DNA of 64,000 nucleotides from Terebella lapidaria (taxonomy: Eukaryota > Annelida > Polychaeta > Terebellida > Terebellidae), in contig OX424567.1 in NCBI GenBank assembly GCA_949152475.1, positions 23,337,402 to 23,401,401 on the forward strand. Reading direction: 5' to 3'. Both the position numbers and the translations under genes were made by a program. Shown piece after piece: positions 1-13,800 of the stretch. The notes below the pieces were generated by a model. The model was given only the letters and a program-made list of their open reading frames with translations, was not told the origin of the DNA and made no database searches. Each line of letters starts with the position of its first letter. Position 1 is the stretch's first letter.

Positions 1-728
1 AACCTGATCTCCTCCGTCAGTGACTTACAAAATAGACTGCTCACACATTCTTGTATTAATTAAATTTCGAATTCAACATTGTCATCGTGCTTTCAGTGTC
101 ACACAGTGTTTCGACATATTTCGAAGTGCAACGAACTTTCTTTCTGAGTGCTGAGTACCCTGTGGAAGAATTCGGCTGTAGTCGTAACCGTTTGAAAATA
201 AACCAGAACTATACTCTGAGTTCACATCAGTTTTTTGCTGATATTTTTGCGATGATGAATGGTATCATACATTGGCTTGGCATACTTCACCTGGGAATCA
301 AACGGCAATTTTCTACAGAATTTCAGGCTTTTATCAGATTCAGAAGATATACTTTTATGCGAGTATACTATATTCCAGAGTATTTTGCAGCTCTATAAGA
401 ACGGCAGTATGTGTAATACAATAAAATAATAAAATACAAACACAATACCATACAATAACTCCAATACAGAAACAATACCCGAATAATACTTTAATGCCGA
501 CATAAGACCTTGGACCATTTTTCCTGGCCCACTCCGCACATGTCGCTTTTGTTCTGCTTTTGTTCCGTGAAGAAGAGACGCTTCTACGAATAAATCATAA
601 AACCTGCTCAAACTAACAAGGTGGCACCAGATTATTCCTGTTTTTATCTCATCTTCAAGTGTGGGAATTTATAGACAGTGAACGTACATCCAGAATGATT
701 ATTACAGGTATAACAGTGTGAAGACACA

Positions 729-1067
729 TCAAGTATGGATTTTGATAATTATATCAAATGTTGAGGCCATGTATTTTAACTTGTTTTGGTAGCTTGTTGG
801 GCAGTTGTATACTGTAATTCCATCTAGTGTACATTCTACACACTGTCTGCCCCTGATGACACCAGTGTCACAGTGGCTTTCGCTGTGAGTGTTGAGTAGA
901 GCTTCGATTTTATTCCGAAAATGTATTTTAGGTTTGTTATTGGCCTGATCGAAATCCAGTTCAATTGATGGTAATAGGTTGATACTTACATTTATACTTA
1001 CATTCCGGCCGTCATACACTACGACATAACACATGCATCTCACCAACTCCTTAACTACAACATGCAT
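729..1067 (-). other. Conserved open segment in module U1, possible gene relic
   Basis: The minus strand is open for 112 codons. A stretch reading DFDQANNKPKIHFRNKIEAL followed by a Cys-containing GVIRGRQCVEC region recurs, still open, in U3 (6928-7158) and U4 (9838-10185). A shortened form is in U2 (about 4028-4249). Retention of reading frame in several diverged copies hints at former coding sequence. I do not recognise a family, and no splice sites could be tied to it securely. Chance openness in AT-rich DNA is the alternative. Confidence 0.25.
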
Positions 1068-1084
1068 ATTACATAGCTATGCGA

Positions 1085-1510
1085 CAGCTGTCCGCAGGTG
1101 TATGTATGTCTGTCAGATGTACGTATATCTGTGCGGACTGACCGGAGCTGCTTCCCGCGGCTCCGCCCTACCTCATTTGTCGTTTTACCAAATTTCCAAA
1201 TTTAACGGTTAACCTTAAACATATTCCAAAGACTCGACACACCGACCTTTCGGCGGATGACCTTCCAAGGTCACCACACCCTTCCGGAACACCTCGTTCG
1301 AAATTTTAGCTTGTTTATTAGGGTTTATTCAAAATTAGGAGCACGTCCAGTATAGTCCGAAAGTCCGGGGGTCGTTCCCCATTCTTCCAAAACGGACCCT
1401 TAAGGTCCTAGTCTGTTGCGCCGTGACTTCCGGGTACCGCTCACCTTGCTTCCTTCGGTCCGCCATGTGATGCTTACGTCGTGTTCACCAGTTTTGGGCG
1501 TAGGCGGTAA
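1085..1510. other. About 425-bp insertion private to module copy U1
   Basis: Between the sequence matching about 7150 and that matching about 7340 of U3, copy U1 has about 425 bp absent from U2, U3 and U4. It is more GC-rich than its surroundings and has no ORF of note. The short string TTCCGGAACACCT near 1284 also occurs near 5608 in the tail of the reverse transcriptase element, so it may be a fragment of a related element. Ends and target duplication are not clear. Confidence 0.45.
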
Positions 1511-4433
1511 TTGGCCGCAAGAAGGCGTGCGGAATTAACTCATTAACAATTTATGCTCGGAGAACCGTCATAATTGAATCCGCACAGATGCCCGCCTTCA
1601 TAGTCGCGTGATGATATTGTGGAAGATATTTCAAACAAGCAGTCGAATTCTTATAGTGTTTGATGCCACTGAATGCAAACACGCTGATCAGATCATGGTT
1701 GCCTCGCACGGAAGCGAACGTAATACTCTTCCAACGAACGTATCAGTGATCTGATTAGGGGAAGCTTGAAGGACCATCACGCGAATCAACTTCGAACAAC
1801 AAGCGACCCAATTCATAGGCGGGAAGGATTGTACTGGTAGAAGTCATCAGTTGTGTTCAGAATCATACAATATAAGTTACACTGACAAATATAACGTTAT
1901 TCTGTTATCTGTTATCTCTGTTGAGCACTTGAAATAAATGATGTCAGATGAAAAGACATTATTATTATTTGGTCTGGAACAGTCTGGTTAGTTTATCCAA
2001 CACAGTTGATCATTTAGTACTCGAAAGAACAATATTCGCTGCAGCACTCAAGAGGGCTATCCTCTGTTCACCTATCACACAGTCGTGCAAAATCTATCAT
2101 GGTCTTAGGCACACAAACCCAGGAATATTGACTACAGTTCGATGTAAATTGTACGAGATGACCTATCCATCTATGAACAGTTCCCAGGTTCAACGTGTTC
2201 AAATCAGTTTGTTTTTTAATGGTCTGGGTTTGATGGATACACTTCGTTTGTTTATTTGCAAAGCCGATACAAAATGGACACTAGAACGTACGAAAAGACA
2301 AAATCATTGAGCACACCTTTTGTTATATTGCACTAGATGTGTTTAACAAAAAATTAGTTTTGGAAAAAAAAATGCATACACTCGAAGGCAGCAGCTTTAA
2401 ATTTTGTGTTGCCTCGTGTTCACCACCAATAACGCAATGATGAATTCATATTTTCATAAATGTTAGAATATGGAAGAAATGCAATTCATGAAATTCACTC
2501 GGAACTGATCATTAGGGTGAAGAGCTTTGCGTTTTCATTCAGAGTAAACTTGAAATAGGCCAGAATTCGTTCAATGACGTCACACTTTATGATGTGTTTA
2601 TTGTGTACAGGCTCGGACAAAGAATAAAGCAACAAATAGCTTTTCGTGCATTCAATACATGAACGCTAGTTGTTAAACACATACATAAACACTAGTTTCA
2701 AACGATATTGAATGAATAGCTCATACAGTCTGCCCATTGATTCAAACTGATTATCACCGCCAACGCAAAACGCACTCGTCGTCGTTAATACGGAACCCTG
2801 TTTTTTATTCTGAAAATTGGAACACAGTACCCATAATTATTAGTCTGCAGTGTTCCAAATCTGGTTCAACAAGCCGAACGATTAGCCTAAAAACCCATAT
2901 TCAGTCTCCTTCAACAGTGACTTGCAAAATTAAACTGCCCACACATTCTTGTATTAACTAAATTTCGGATTAAACATTGTCATTGTGCACTGAGAGATTT
3001 TACATGAGTTGCCAACCTCAGCATGCTGCTTAGAAGATTTGTAATATTTCGTCTGATTTTTTCTGCTTATTTCTGCTTTTCTGCATATTGTAGTATACGA
3101 GTTCACAGAGTTTTTGATTATTTCCCGATTTCTTCCCGACACCATGGATTCAGAGATTTGAATTATGGGCTTGCTTTTGATCGATCTAACTACTCCATAC
3201 ATGGACGCGTTGGATTCGTGTTTACATATATATGTGTGTCCTATATCGTCCAAATACCATTGAGAATACGGTGCATCTTACATTGTCAGGGACAATTGTT
3301 CCAATGTTTTCAGTGTCACACAGTGTTTCGACATATTTCGAAGTGCAACGAACTTTCTTTCTGAATGCTGAGTACCCTGTGGAAGAATTCGGCTGTAGTC
3401 GTAACCGTTTGAAAATAAACCAGAACTATAGTCTGATTTTTCTAACTCGTTCACATCAGTTTTTCGGTGATATTTTTGCGATGATAAATGGTATCGTTTA
3501 TTGGCTTGGCATAATTCACCTGGGAGTCAAGCGACAATTTTCTACAGAATTTTAGGCTTCTATCTTCACAAGATATACTTTTATGCGATAGTACTATATT
3601 CCAGAGTACATTGCATCTCTATAAGGATGGCAGTATGTGTAATATAATAAAATAATAAAATACAAACACAATACCATGCAATAACTCAATACAGAAACAA
3701 TACTCGAATAATACTTTAATGCCGACATGAGACCTTGGACCATATCCTGGCCCACCCTGTAGAAGTCGCTTTTGTTCCGTGAAGAAAAGAGACGCTCCTA
3801 TGAATAAATCATAAAACCTGGTCAAACTACCGAGGTGGCTCCAGGTTATTCCTGGATTTATCTCATCTTCGAGTGTGTGAATTAGACAGTAAACGTACAT
3901 CCAGAGTAATAATTATTGGTATAACAAGAAACAGTATGAAAACACATAAAGTATGGATTTTGATGATTATATCAAATGTTGAAGCCATTTATTCTAAATT
4001 GTTGTATGCCTTAATTTCATCTAGTGGTTATTCTATACGCTGTCTGCCCCTCATGACGCCAGTTTCACCATGGCTTTGGCTGTCAATGTTGAGTAGGGTT
4101 TTGGCCTGATCAAAATCCATTTCAAATGGTGGTAATAGGTTGATATTTACACTTACAATTTCCATGGCAGGTGAGTGACTTGGAAAAAAAAACTCACACG
4201 CGCGCACAATCACACATTGCAATACAGGGGAAAATACTATTGCAGGCAAATTAAAATATGTGATATATTGTAATTAGCGGTAAATATACCATGTAGGCAT
4301 TCCATACTCGCCCTACGATGATGCGCCCAATAGTGTCATAATTCTATTCCCCTGCGATGGAATTAGCGAGCGAAGGTCAGAGTTATTCCTCTTTGGCCGC
4401 AAGAGGGCGCGCAGAATTAACTCATTAACAATT

Positions 4434-4510
4434 TCCACACAATCCACACAAAATCCACACAGAAACACAATCCACAGAAACACAATCCACACAAAATCCA
4501 CACAAACAAA
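4434..4510. repeat. CCACACAAAAT minisatellite at RT element 5' end
   Basis: Short, slightly varied units of the type AATCCACACAAA / AACACAATCCACAG are repeated about seven times. The array sits exactly at the left junction of the inserted reverse transcriptase fragment. It may be part of that element's 5' end or slippage at the junction. Confidence 0.7.
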
Positions 4511-5788
4511 GATATATTTCAGGTTCAGCATCATGTTCTACCAAAGCCCTTTCTAAAATATTAACTGTTATATTGTCTAAAATTAAACAGGGTCTCCAAA
4601 AGTACTCTGAAACCATCTATTCTAGAGGTGGTATAAACCATATGTGGATATTAAAAAATTCCAAATCTTTATTGGAATATCTACATGCTCACACACTTTC
4701 AAAAGTAACGTCTATCAAAACATGTGATTTCTCCACTTTGTATATAATTATACCTCATTCTGAACTGAAGTCTCAGCTTAAAAAACTAATCAATAATTCA
4801 TTTTTCTCTAAAAAAGGGACAACGTCGGTACCACTATATTGTAGTTAAATATAATACCGCTTATTTTGTTGAAGGCGACTCTGATGCCCCATACAAATAT
4901 ACTGAAATAGATGTGGTACATATGGTTAATTTTTCGATTGATAATATTTTTGTGGAATTTGGTGGTCGTATATTTCAACAAACTATTGGTATTCCCATGG
5001 GTACAAACTGTGCACCATTATTGGCAGACCTGTTTTTATACTCATATGAATCAGATTTTATCCAACATTTACAACGAGGAGGTTCTAAGAAACTAACATG
5101 TAATTTTAATTTCACTTTCCGATACATAGATGATGTATTGTCGCTAAATAATCCCAATTTTGGTTAATATTTTGGATGTCATATATCCTAAGGAACTTGA
5201 AATTAAGGATACTACAGACTCCGCTAATTTTTCCAACTATCTAGACCTGAGGTTGGAGATTGATAATGATTCTAACCTGTCAACTAGATTATATGACAAA
5301 CGTGATGATTTCAATTTTTCCATAGTCAATTTCCCTTTTCTAAGCAGCAACATTCCTATGTCACCGGTATATGGTGTGTTTGTTTCTCAACTTATACGCT
5401 ATTCCAGAGCTAGTTGCAAATATGAGGACTTTGTCTATCGAAGTGCAAGACTTATAGCTGCGTTTAAGAAATTCTATGGACGTCATCATGATCTGGTTTA
5501 TAAATACAGCAAAGCCATGTCTGCCATGCAACTAGATCTATTTTCATGTTAATTTTGGGGAATCATGACGGGTGCCACTAGTGGGGCAGGAAATGCTCAC
5601 TCTTTCCGGAACACCTGATTTCACCTCCTAATGGCCATTTTTGGGGGTTCATGAGTTTCCCTGTCATTTTTTTTTCTCTCACTTCATATGCCTGATATGA
5701 CTTTCTGTCCCCGGACTATGAGATTGGATAACGGACCCTGTTTTGTTTGCTCGGAATATTTAATACTGGGTATTGATTCCACGTCTAT
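4511..5788 (+). pseudogene. Dead reverse transcriptase, Penelope-like or related
   Basis: Three consecutive open stretches in different frames (4573-4848, 4913-5167, 5160-5552) together resemble one reverse transcriptase. In order, one sees DFSTLY followed by IPH (motif A region), GIPMGTNCAPLLADLFLYSY (4988-5047, the B motif) and FRYIDDVLSLNN (5117-5152, the YIDD catalytic box). The thumb-side stretch YLDLRLEID ... LYDKRDDFNF ... NIPMSPVYGVFVSQLIRYSR follows. At least two frameshifts separate the pieces, so no protein can be made. The N-terminus is missing and no GIY-YIG or other endonuclease is seen. The GIPMGTNCAP type of RT is common in marine invertebrate genomes; assignment to Penelope-like elements rather than another RT clade is uncertain. 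A non-coding tail of about 230 bp follows the stop. Confidence 0.8.
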
Positions 5789-5848
5789 TATGCTCGGAGA
5801 GCCGTCATAATTGAATCCGCACAGATGCCCGCCTTCATTGTCACGTGA

Positions 5849-8607
5849 CACCGCCAACGCAAAACGCACTCATCGTCGTTAAACTGCCCACACATTCTTG
5901 TATTAACTAAATTTCGGATTTAACATTGTCATTGTGCACTGAAAGATTTTACATGACTTGCCAACCTCATCAGGCTGCTTACAAGATTTGTAATATTTCA
6001 TCTGATTTCATCTGCTCATGGTCATATTGTAGTATACGAGTTCACGGAATTTTTCATTATCTCCCGATTTCTTCCCGACACCATGGATTTAGAGATTTGA
6101 ATTATGGGCTTGCTTTCGATTGCTCGAACTACTTCATACATGGAGGCGTTGGTTTCGTGTTTACAAATGTGTGTCCTCAATCGTCCGAATACCATTGAGA
6201 ATACGGTGCATCTTACATTGTCAGGGACAATTGTTCCAATGTTTTCAGTGTCACACAGTGTTTCGACATATTTCGAAGTGCAACGAACTTTCTTTCTGAT
6301 TACTGAGTACCCTGTGGAAGAATTCGGATGTAGTCGTAACCGTTTGAAAATCAACCAAAACTATACTCTGAGTTCACATCAGTTTTTTGCTGATATTTTT
6401 GCGATGATGAATGGTATCGTACATTGGCTTGGCATACTTCACCTGGGAATCAAACGGCAATTTTCTACAGAATTTCAGGCTTTTATCAGATTCAGAAGAT
6501 ATACTTTTATGCGAGTATACTATATTCCAGAGTATTTTGCAGCTCTATAAGAACGGCAGTATGTGTAATACAATAAAATATTAAAATACACACACCATAC
6601 CATACAATAACTCCAATACAGAAACGATACTCGAATAATACTTTCATGCCGACATGAGACCTTGGACCATTTCCTGGCCCACCCTGTACAAGTCGCTTTT
6701 GTTCTGCTTTTGTTCCGTGAAGAAAAGATACCCTTCTATGAATAAATCATAAACCGGGTCAAACTAAGGAGGTGGCTCCAGATTAGTCCTGTTTTTATCT
6801 CATCTTCAAGTGTGGGAATATATAGACAGTGAACGTACATCCAGATTCATTATTACAGGTATAACAAGAAATAGTATGAAGTCACATCAAGTATGGGTTT
6901 GATAATTATATCGAATATTGAAGCCATTTATTCTAAATTGTTGTATACGGTAGTTCCATCTAGTGTATATTCTACACACTGTCTGCCCCTGATGACACCA
7001 GTGTCACAGTGGCTTTGGTTGTGGATGTTGAGTAGAGCTTCGATTTTATTCCGAAAATGTATTTTAGGTTTGTTATTGGCCTGATCAAAGTCCAGTTCAA
7101 TTGGTGGTACATTTACATTTACCATGCAGGTAAGTGACTTGAAAAAAGACACACACACATAATTGCAATACAGGGGAAAATACTATTTGTTGGCAGATAA
7201 AAATGTGCATATATACAGATTGCATTTAGCATTAAATATACCATGCAGGCATTCCATACTCGCCCTACGATGATGCGCCAATAGTGTCATAATTCTATTC
7301 CCCTGGGATGGAATTAGCGAGCGGAGGTCAGAGTCCTTCCTCTTTGGCCGCAAGAGGGCGCGCGGAATTAACTCATTAACAATTTATGCTCGGAGAGCCG
7401 TCATAATTGAATCCGCACAGATGCCCGCCTTCATAGTCGCGTGATGATATTATGGAAGATATCCCAAGTAAGGAGTCGACTTCTCATAGTATTTGATGCC
7501 ACTGAATGAAAACAAGCTGATCATGGTTGCCTCACACGGAAGCGAACGTAATGCTATTCCAATGAACGTATCGGTGATCTGATTATCTGAGGAATGAAGG
7601 ACCATCACGCGAATCAACTTCGAGCAACAAGCGACCCAATCCATAGGCGGGAAGGATTGTAGTGACTGAAGTGATCAGTTGTGTGCAGAATCATACAATA
7701 TATGTTACACTGACAAATCTAACGTTATTCTGTTATCTGTTATCTCTGTTGAGCACTTGAAATAAATGATGTCAGATGAAAAGACATTATTATTATTTGG
7801 TCTGGAAGAGTCTGGTTAAGTTTATCCAACACAGTTGATCATTTAGTACTCGAAAGAACAATATTCGCTGCAGCACTCAAGAGGGATATCACGTGTTCAC
7901 CTATCACACATGCATAATCTATCATGATCGTAGGCATATAAACCCAGGAATATTGGGTACAGTTCGATGTAGGTTGTACCGACTGACCTATCCATCTATG
8001 AACAGCTACCAGGTTCAACGTGTTCAAATCAGTTTGTTTTTGAATGGTCTGGGTTTGATGGATACACTTCGTTTGTTTATTTGCAAAACCGATACAAAAT
8101 GGGCACTAAAACGGACGAAAATAAATCTCGGACGGACTGTCCTCGTCAAAATCGTTGAGCACACCTTTTGTTATATTGCACTAGATGTGTTTAACAAAAA
8201 ATTGGTTTTGAAAAAAATATTGCACACATTCGAAGGCAGCAGCTTTAAGTTTTGTGTTGCTTCGTGTTCACCACCAATAACGCAATGATGAATTCATATT
8301 TTCATGAATGTTAGAATATGGAAGAAATGCAATTCATGAAATTCACTCGGAACTGATTATTAGGGTGAAGAGGTTTGCGTTTTCCATGTTTTCATTCAGA
8401 GTAAACTTGAAATGGGCCAGAATTCGTTCAATGATGTCACAATCTATGATGTGTTTATTGTGTTCAGGCTCGGACAAAGAATAAGGCATCAAATAGCTTT
8501 TCGTGCATTTAAGACATGAGCGCTAGTTGTTAAACACATAAACACTAGTTTCAAACGATATTGAATGAATAGCTCATAATGTCTGCCCATTGATTTAAAC
8601 TGATTCT
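5849..8607. repeat. Diverged tandem module, copy U3 (most complete)
   Basis: This is the least interrupted copy, about 2.76 kb long. It contains the AATAC-rich tract (about 6570-6640), a donor-like CAGGTAAGT at 7126-7134, the GCCGCAAGAGGGCGCGCGG block near 7347 and the GTTCAACGTGTTCAAATCAG block near 8004. Reading frames are short on both strands. It is the best template for comparing the other copies. Confidence 0.75.
6928..7158 (-). other. Conserved open segment in module U3
   Basis: The counterpart of the 729-1067 segment of U1 is open for 76 codons, with the DFDQANNKPKIHFRNKIEAL stretch and the CDTGVIRGRQCVE region preserved. A shared frame with scattered substitutions is the only sign of former coding use. 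The protein family is not recognised. Confidence 0.22.
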
Positions 8608-10860
8608 CACCGCCAACGCAAAACGCACTCGTCGTCGTTAATACGGAACCCTGTTTTTAATTCTGAAAATTGGAACACAGTACCCATAATTATTAGTCTG
8701 CAGTGTTCCAAATCTGGTTCAACAAGCCGAACGATTAGCCTAAAAACCCAAATTCAGTCTTCTCCAACAGTGACTTGCAAAATTAAACTGCCCACACATT
8801 CTTGTATTAACTAAATTTCGGATTTACCATTGTCGTTGTGCACTGAGAGATTTTACATGAGTTGCCAACCTCAACATGCTGCTTAGAAGATTTGTGATAT
8901 TTCATCTGATTTTATCTGCTCATGGTCATATTGTAGTATACGAGTTCACGGAGTTTTTCATTTTTTTCCCGATATCTTCCCGACACCATGAATTTAGAGA
9001 TTTGAATAATGGGCTTGCTTTTGATCGCTCGAACTACTTCATACATGGACGCGTTGGATTCGTGTTTACATATACATGTGTGTCCTAAATCGTCCAAATA
9101 CCATTGAGAATACGGTGCATCTTACATTGTCAGGGACAATTGTTCCAATGTTTTCAGTGTCACACAGTGTTTCGACATATTTCGAAGTGCAACGAACTTT
9201 CTTTCTGAGTGCTGGGTACCCTGTGGAAGAACTCGGCTGTAGGCGTAACCGTTTGAAAATAAACCAGAACTATACTATGATTTTTCTAACTCGTTTACAA
9301 CGTTTTTATTTTGCTGATATTTTTGCAATGATTAATGGTATCGTATATTGCCTTGGCATAATTCACCTGGGAGTCAAACGGCAACTTTCTACAGAATTCC
9401 AGGCTTTTATCAAATTCAGAAGATATACTATCTCTGTTATGCGATTATTATGTATTTTGCAGCGGCAGTGTGTGTAATACAATACAATAATAAAATACAA
9501 ACACAATACCATACAATAACTCCAGTACAGAAACAATACTCGAAAAATACTTTCATGCCGACACGAGACCTTGGACCATTTCCTGGCCCACCCTGTACAA
9601 GTCGCTTTTGTTCTGCTTTTGTTCCGTGAAGAAAAGAGACGCTTCTATGAATAAATCATAAAACCTGCTCAAACTAACAAGGTGGCACCAGATTATTCCT
9701 GTTTTTATCTCATCTTCAAATGTGGGAATTTATAGACAGCGAACGTACATCCAGAGTGCTTATTACAGGTATAACAAGAAATAGTTTGAAATCACATCAA
9801 GTTTGGATTTGATAATTATATCGAATATTGAAGCCATTTATTCTAAATTGTTGTACACGGTAGTTCCATCTAGTGTATATTCTACACACTGTCTACCCCT
9901 GATGACGCCAGTGTCACAGTGGCTTTGGTTGTGAATGTTGAGTAGAGCTTCGATTTTATTCCGAAAATGTATTTTAGGTTTGTTATTGGCCTGATCAAAA
10001 TCCAGTTCAAATGGTGGTACATTTACATTTACCATGCAGGTAAGTGACTTGAAAAAAGATACACACAATAGCATTAATATACCATGCAGGCATTCCATAC
10101 TCGCCCTACGATGATGCGCCAATAGTGTCATAATTCTATTCCCCGGGATGGAATTAGCGAGCGGAGGCCGCAAGAGGGCGCGCATAATTAACTCATTAAC
10201 AATTTATGCTCGGAGAGCCGTCATAATTGAATCCGCACAGATGCCCGCCTTCATAGTCGCGTGATGATATTATGGAAGATATCCCGAATAAGGAGTCGAC
10301 TTCTTATAGTATTTTTCGTGCGTTTGATGCCACTGAATGCAAACACGCTGATCAGATCATGGTTTCCTCACACGGAAGCGAACGTAATGTTATTCCAATG
10401 AACGTATTGGTGATCTGATTAGGGGAAGCTTGAAGGGCCATCACGTGAATCAACTTCGAGCAACAAGCGACCCAATCCTTATGCGGGAAGGATTCTACGG
10501 GCTGAAGTCATCAGTTATGTGCAGAAAAGAAGGATCATACAATATACTGGCAAACCTAACGTTATTTTGTTATCTTATATAAGCAGATACTTCTGACAAC
10601 TTGGTTAGTTTATCCAACACAGTTGATCATTTAGTACGCAAAAGAACAATATTTGCTGCAGCACCCAAGAGGGATATCCCGTGTTCACCTATCACACACA
10701 CATACTCTATCATGATCGCAACGATATAAACCCAGGAATATTGGGTACAGTTCGATGTAAGTTGTACCGACTGACCTATCCATCATTGAACAGCTACCAG
10801 GTTCAACGGGTTCAAATCAGTTTGTTATTCAATGGTCCGGGTATTGCAGATTATGGAAGG
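8608..10860. repeat. Diverged tandem module, copy U4
   Basis: The fourth copy is somewhat shortened. About 120 bp are missing around 10055-10075 relative to U3, and similarity is lost near 10860, about 430 bp before the point where U1 and U3 end. Unique sequence follows. The minus strand again has the open DFDQANNKPKIHFRNKIEAL segment (9838-10185). Confidence 0.7.
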
Positions 10861-13800
10861 TCATCTTTCAGTGATCATTAAGTCGACAGTCGGCCCGTAT
10901 GATATAAAATATAGTAACCAATTGGTCCAATATTTGACACACTATACCAAATTCATATGAAAAAGTTGTAAAATTATGAAAAAGTAGTAATAATAATATT
11001 ATACGCGGAATACTGTAGTGAAGTTGTTATTTCTCATTCATGATGAGTTTTATCTGCCAAGGAATGAGCAAGAGTTCAGGAGATCTTTAAGTAGTGTTCA
11101 ACCTTTTCCATATATGCATGTAAACAAAAGAAAGTAATGTATACGGAGCTTGTATGAGTAAAAGATATTGTGCTTCCTGGGTCAAGGTACAAGGAAATAC
11201 CGTAGGTAAAAAGCGACGGAATAATGATGAGTTTCAGACTTGTCATAATCCATAAGCTGTCTTGGCAAGTCTTCAACTTTGCCACATACTGTACATGTAT
11301 GTCTCTTCCCTGAGCCTCGACATCAAATATTTATACTGCGGACCGACATCAGCTATTCTATCCTTTGCCCCCCTCCCCCTCGCATCCCCACCCAACATAA
11401 CCTAACCACTCTTTCTTCAGACGAAGCCTGCCAGACGTCGCCAATTCCATACTTATGAACGGCATAACCTATTATTCTGCTCAACAAATGATCATCATAA
11501 ATTGTACCTTAAAGCCATCTTCCTGGACTACGTACCTATAAACTGTATTTATATATATCTCTTGTATATCCAGGTTGTTTTCTTTGCAAGTACCGTCAGG
11601 TACAGCTATATTTGTACCTTGGACAAGACGTTGGACGTTGGGATGGGGGCGGGGTGCCACCGAGTTGAGTTGACACAGAACGGAACCGGACGAAAAACGC
11701 GCAGTTCTGTTGAAAACGTGCATACAAGGTTCTGGGCTGACGTTCCTATCCATTATTCAGGGGGGTTGGGGGATGCTACAGACGAACTATTTGCAGACAC
11801 TAGGACCGCCGCCTGCCCACCACCATTCACCCCCGCCGCACCTCGTCCATAGCTAGCTGGGATGTGAATGCCAACAGTGGGACAAGCTCGGGTGGAGTGA
11901 AGTCGAGCTCCGATGGAACCGACAAAAACGGCTGGTGAAAAGGGAAAGCGGGGAGGCGCGCGACTCGCAAAAACGCGCGTGTTAGGACCCGGCCATCAAC
12001 GTGGGAAATTGGTTTTCTTCCTTGTTCATCCCTATGCTCGACGACAATGACCATGAAGCCCTGAGCTCATAAGAGCAGCCACAGTGAAGTAGCCCAGAGC
12101 TCAGGAATGCGGCTGACGGCTCGCCGCTTCCTCCCAGCCGGTCTACCATCGTTACCAGAACAGAAACGCAATTGAGACAACGGGGGAATTCCCTCACATC
12201 CTCGGAAAAAAGCACGTAATCGGATCGTGACATCCATTTAGCCACTACTTCTTTTATTTCATCAGTCGTTTGATTTTGATTTCGTTTGGAGATTCCAACA
12301 GGTGATTCACAGACAACAACAGCAGTTTTAAAAGGATGAACAAACCACCGGAAATACCACTAAAGATCACGGATATGGCGACATTTTTCTCACGGATGGA
12401 GGGACCAGAGAAAGACGACAGGAGATAATTGATTACTTACAATAGTCGAGCTCACCTCGTCACCCGAACAAGTAAGGCAATGGCTAGACCAAGGGATCAA
12501 GAGAAATAATAAGAAATAAGATCTATGATCAGCTTACGATGGTGCCAGTTTTATGTTTATTATCAATGATTTTTAGTTATCATCATTGCAATAGGTATTG
12601 TGTTCTGAATATTTCTCGCGATGTTTTTAAAAATTGTATGCTTGTTGTTACCTACATCACTCTCACAAATCACCATGTGATCCGAGAACTGTGTTGATGC
12701 ATCAATTCAATCTAATCTTCAACTACAATTCCAATAGGCTGAAAGGTTCAACGCAGATTCGTTACGGCGACTTGTTTAATAATTGTATAACACTGAATAT
12801 GTAATATCATTGATTGTTATATATTGGCACCACTCATATTTGGAGCTTCGGCCACTTCATTTAATGAGGTTTTTAACCATAAAGACCTTTTGTTTCGAGA
12901 GCAATGTTTATTCATCTTTGGTGCACTAATGGTGAATTGTGAACACCTGAGGCAAATAATATGGTTCCAGTATCATTTTAGGTACGACATATCAACCGTT
13001 TTACTTTAGGTTGAATTATCTTCATGAACTTTTCTTAATGGGGATTCTAAAATTATGACCGGGGGAAATGAACTAGTACAGAGGTTCAACGTTTTTGAGC
13101 ATTTTTGTCAAAAGCAGCAAAACGATAACCTTCCTTGAGAAAGAGGTTAGTAATAGGTTTGCTCAGGATTTGGTGAATTTTTGGTTTAGATTTTAGTTTA
13201 ACAAATGTCTTGGATTTTTTTTTATTTATTTCATGTAATTGTATAGTTATGTTTATATCGCTGCTGGAACTCGAAATATGAATTATAAGCCAGGTCACAA
13301 TATCGCTCAGCTTCAAGAATTTTGTTTGAGTTATGACATTAAATGTAAAGGTGTTACATCCGTATCGATTTACAATATCCATGAAATCATGCCAATTATA
13401 AATTGATACATTTTCATCGGAACATACCAATCTAATTTCAACCAGTCATATCCGTGGACAATTCAATGAAATTACACAGAACCGACCCTGGTTTCTGAAC
13501 ATCAGCTGAACCGGCCCAAACCTGCAATGTGTACTGGTATATATCATGTGCCTGTCCATGTTCACAAGACGTAGTTGCCATGGCAATTCCCAAGGGTGAC
13601 ATGGGGAGGAGCAAGTGTTTCTGGGTGGAACTCATTTCAATTGACGGGGACATGGGCTGTGGGGCCGCTTCTTATTGTTAAATAAGCATGTATGTATGTC
13701 CTCGAGGTAGGCGTGCATCACCAATGGACACATGATTTAACATTTTTTGTTCATTGGAAATATAATTTATAAGTTCTCCCAGCGCAGTAATGAAAACTCA

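Larger units (their letters stand above)
1..2754. repeat. Diverged tandem module, copy U1
   Basis: This is the first of four copies of a 2.3-2.8 kb module lying head to tail. Landmarks recur in the same order in all copies: a CACACAGTGTTTCGACATAT block (97 here; also near 3314, 6253, 9165), a block of short AATAC/AATAA steps (about 415-480), a TGCCCCTGATGACACCAG block (848) and an ATCCGCACAGATGCCCGCC block (1577). U1 is cut by the window edge, and compared with the other copies it lacks the stretch just after position 89. No convincing protein domain is visible. It could be an unclassified mobile element or decayed gene duplicates. Confidence 0.75.
2755..5848. repeat. Diverged tandem module, copy U2, interrupted
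   Basis: The second copy begins at the CACCGCCAACGCAAAACGCA motif (2755), which also opens U3 (5849) and U4 (8608). It runs like the others to about 4433, where a reverse transcriptase element is inserted. The module resumes at the GCTCGGAGAGCCGTCATAAT motif (about 5791) and is then cut short: about 2.3 kb present in U3 after this motif is missing, and the start of U3 follows directly. Confidence 0.7.

Noticed and set aside
11502..11852. Plus-strand ORF with a proline-rich end, in GC-richer DNA
   Set aside because: Low-complexity content, no splice or start context, overlapping ORFs of similar length on the other strand; likely chance.
13086..13430. Minus-strand ORF of 114 codons ending in a Lys-rich segment
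   Set aside because: It has a protein-like look (SDENVSIYNWHDFMD) and may be a transposon relic, but no motif is firm, flanking frames are closed and there is no second copy in the window.
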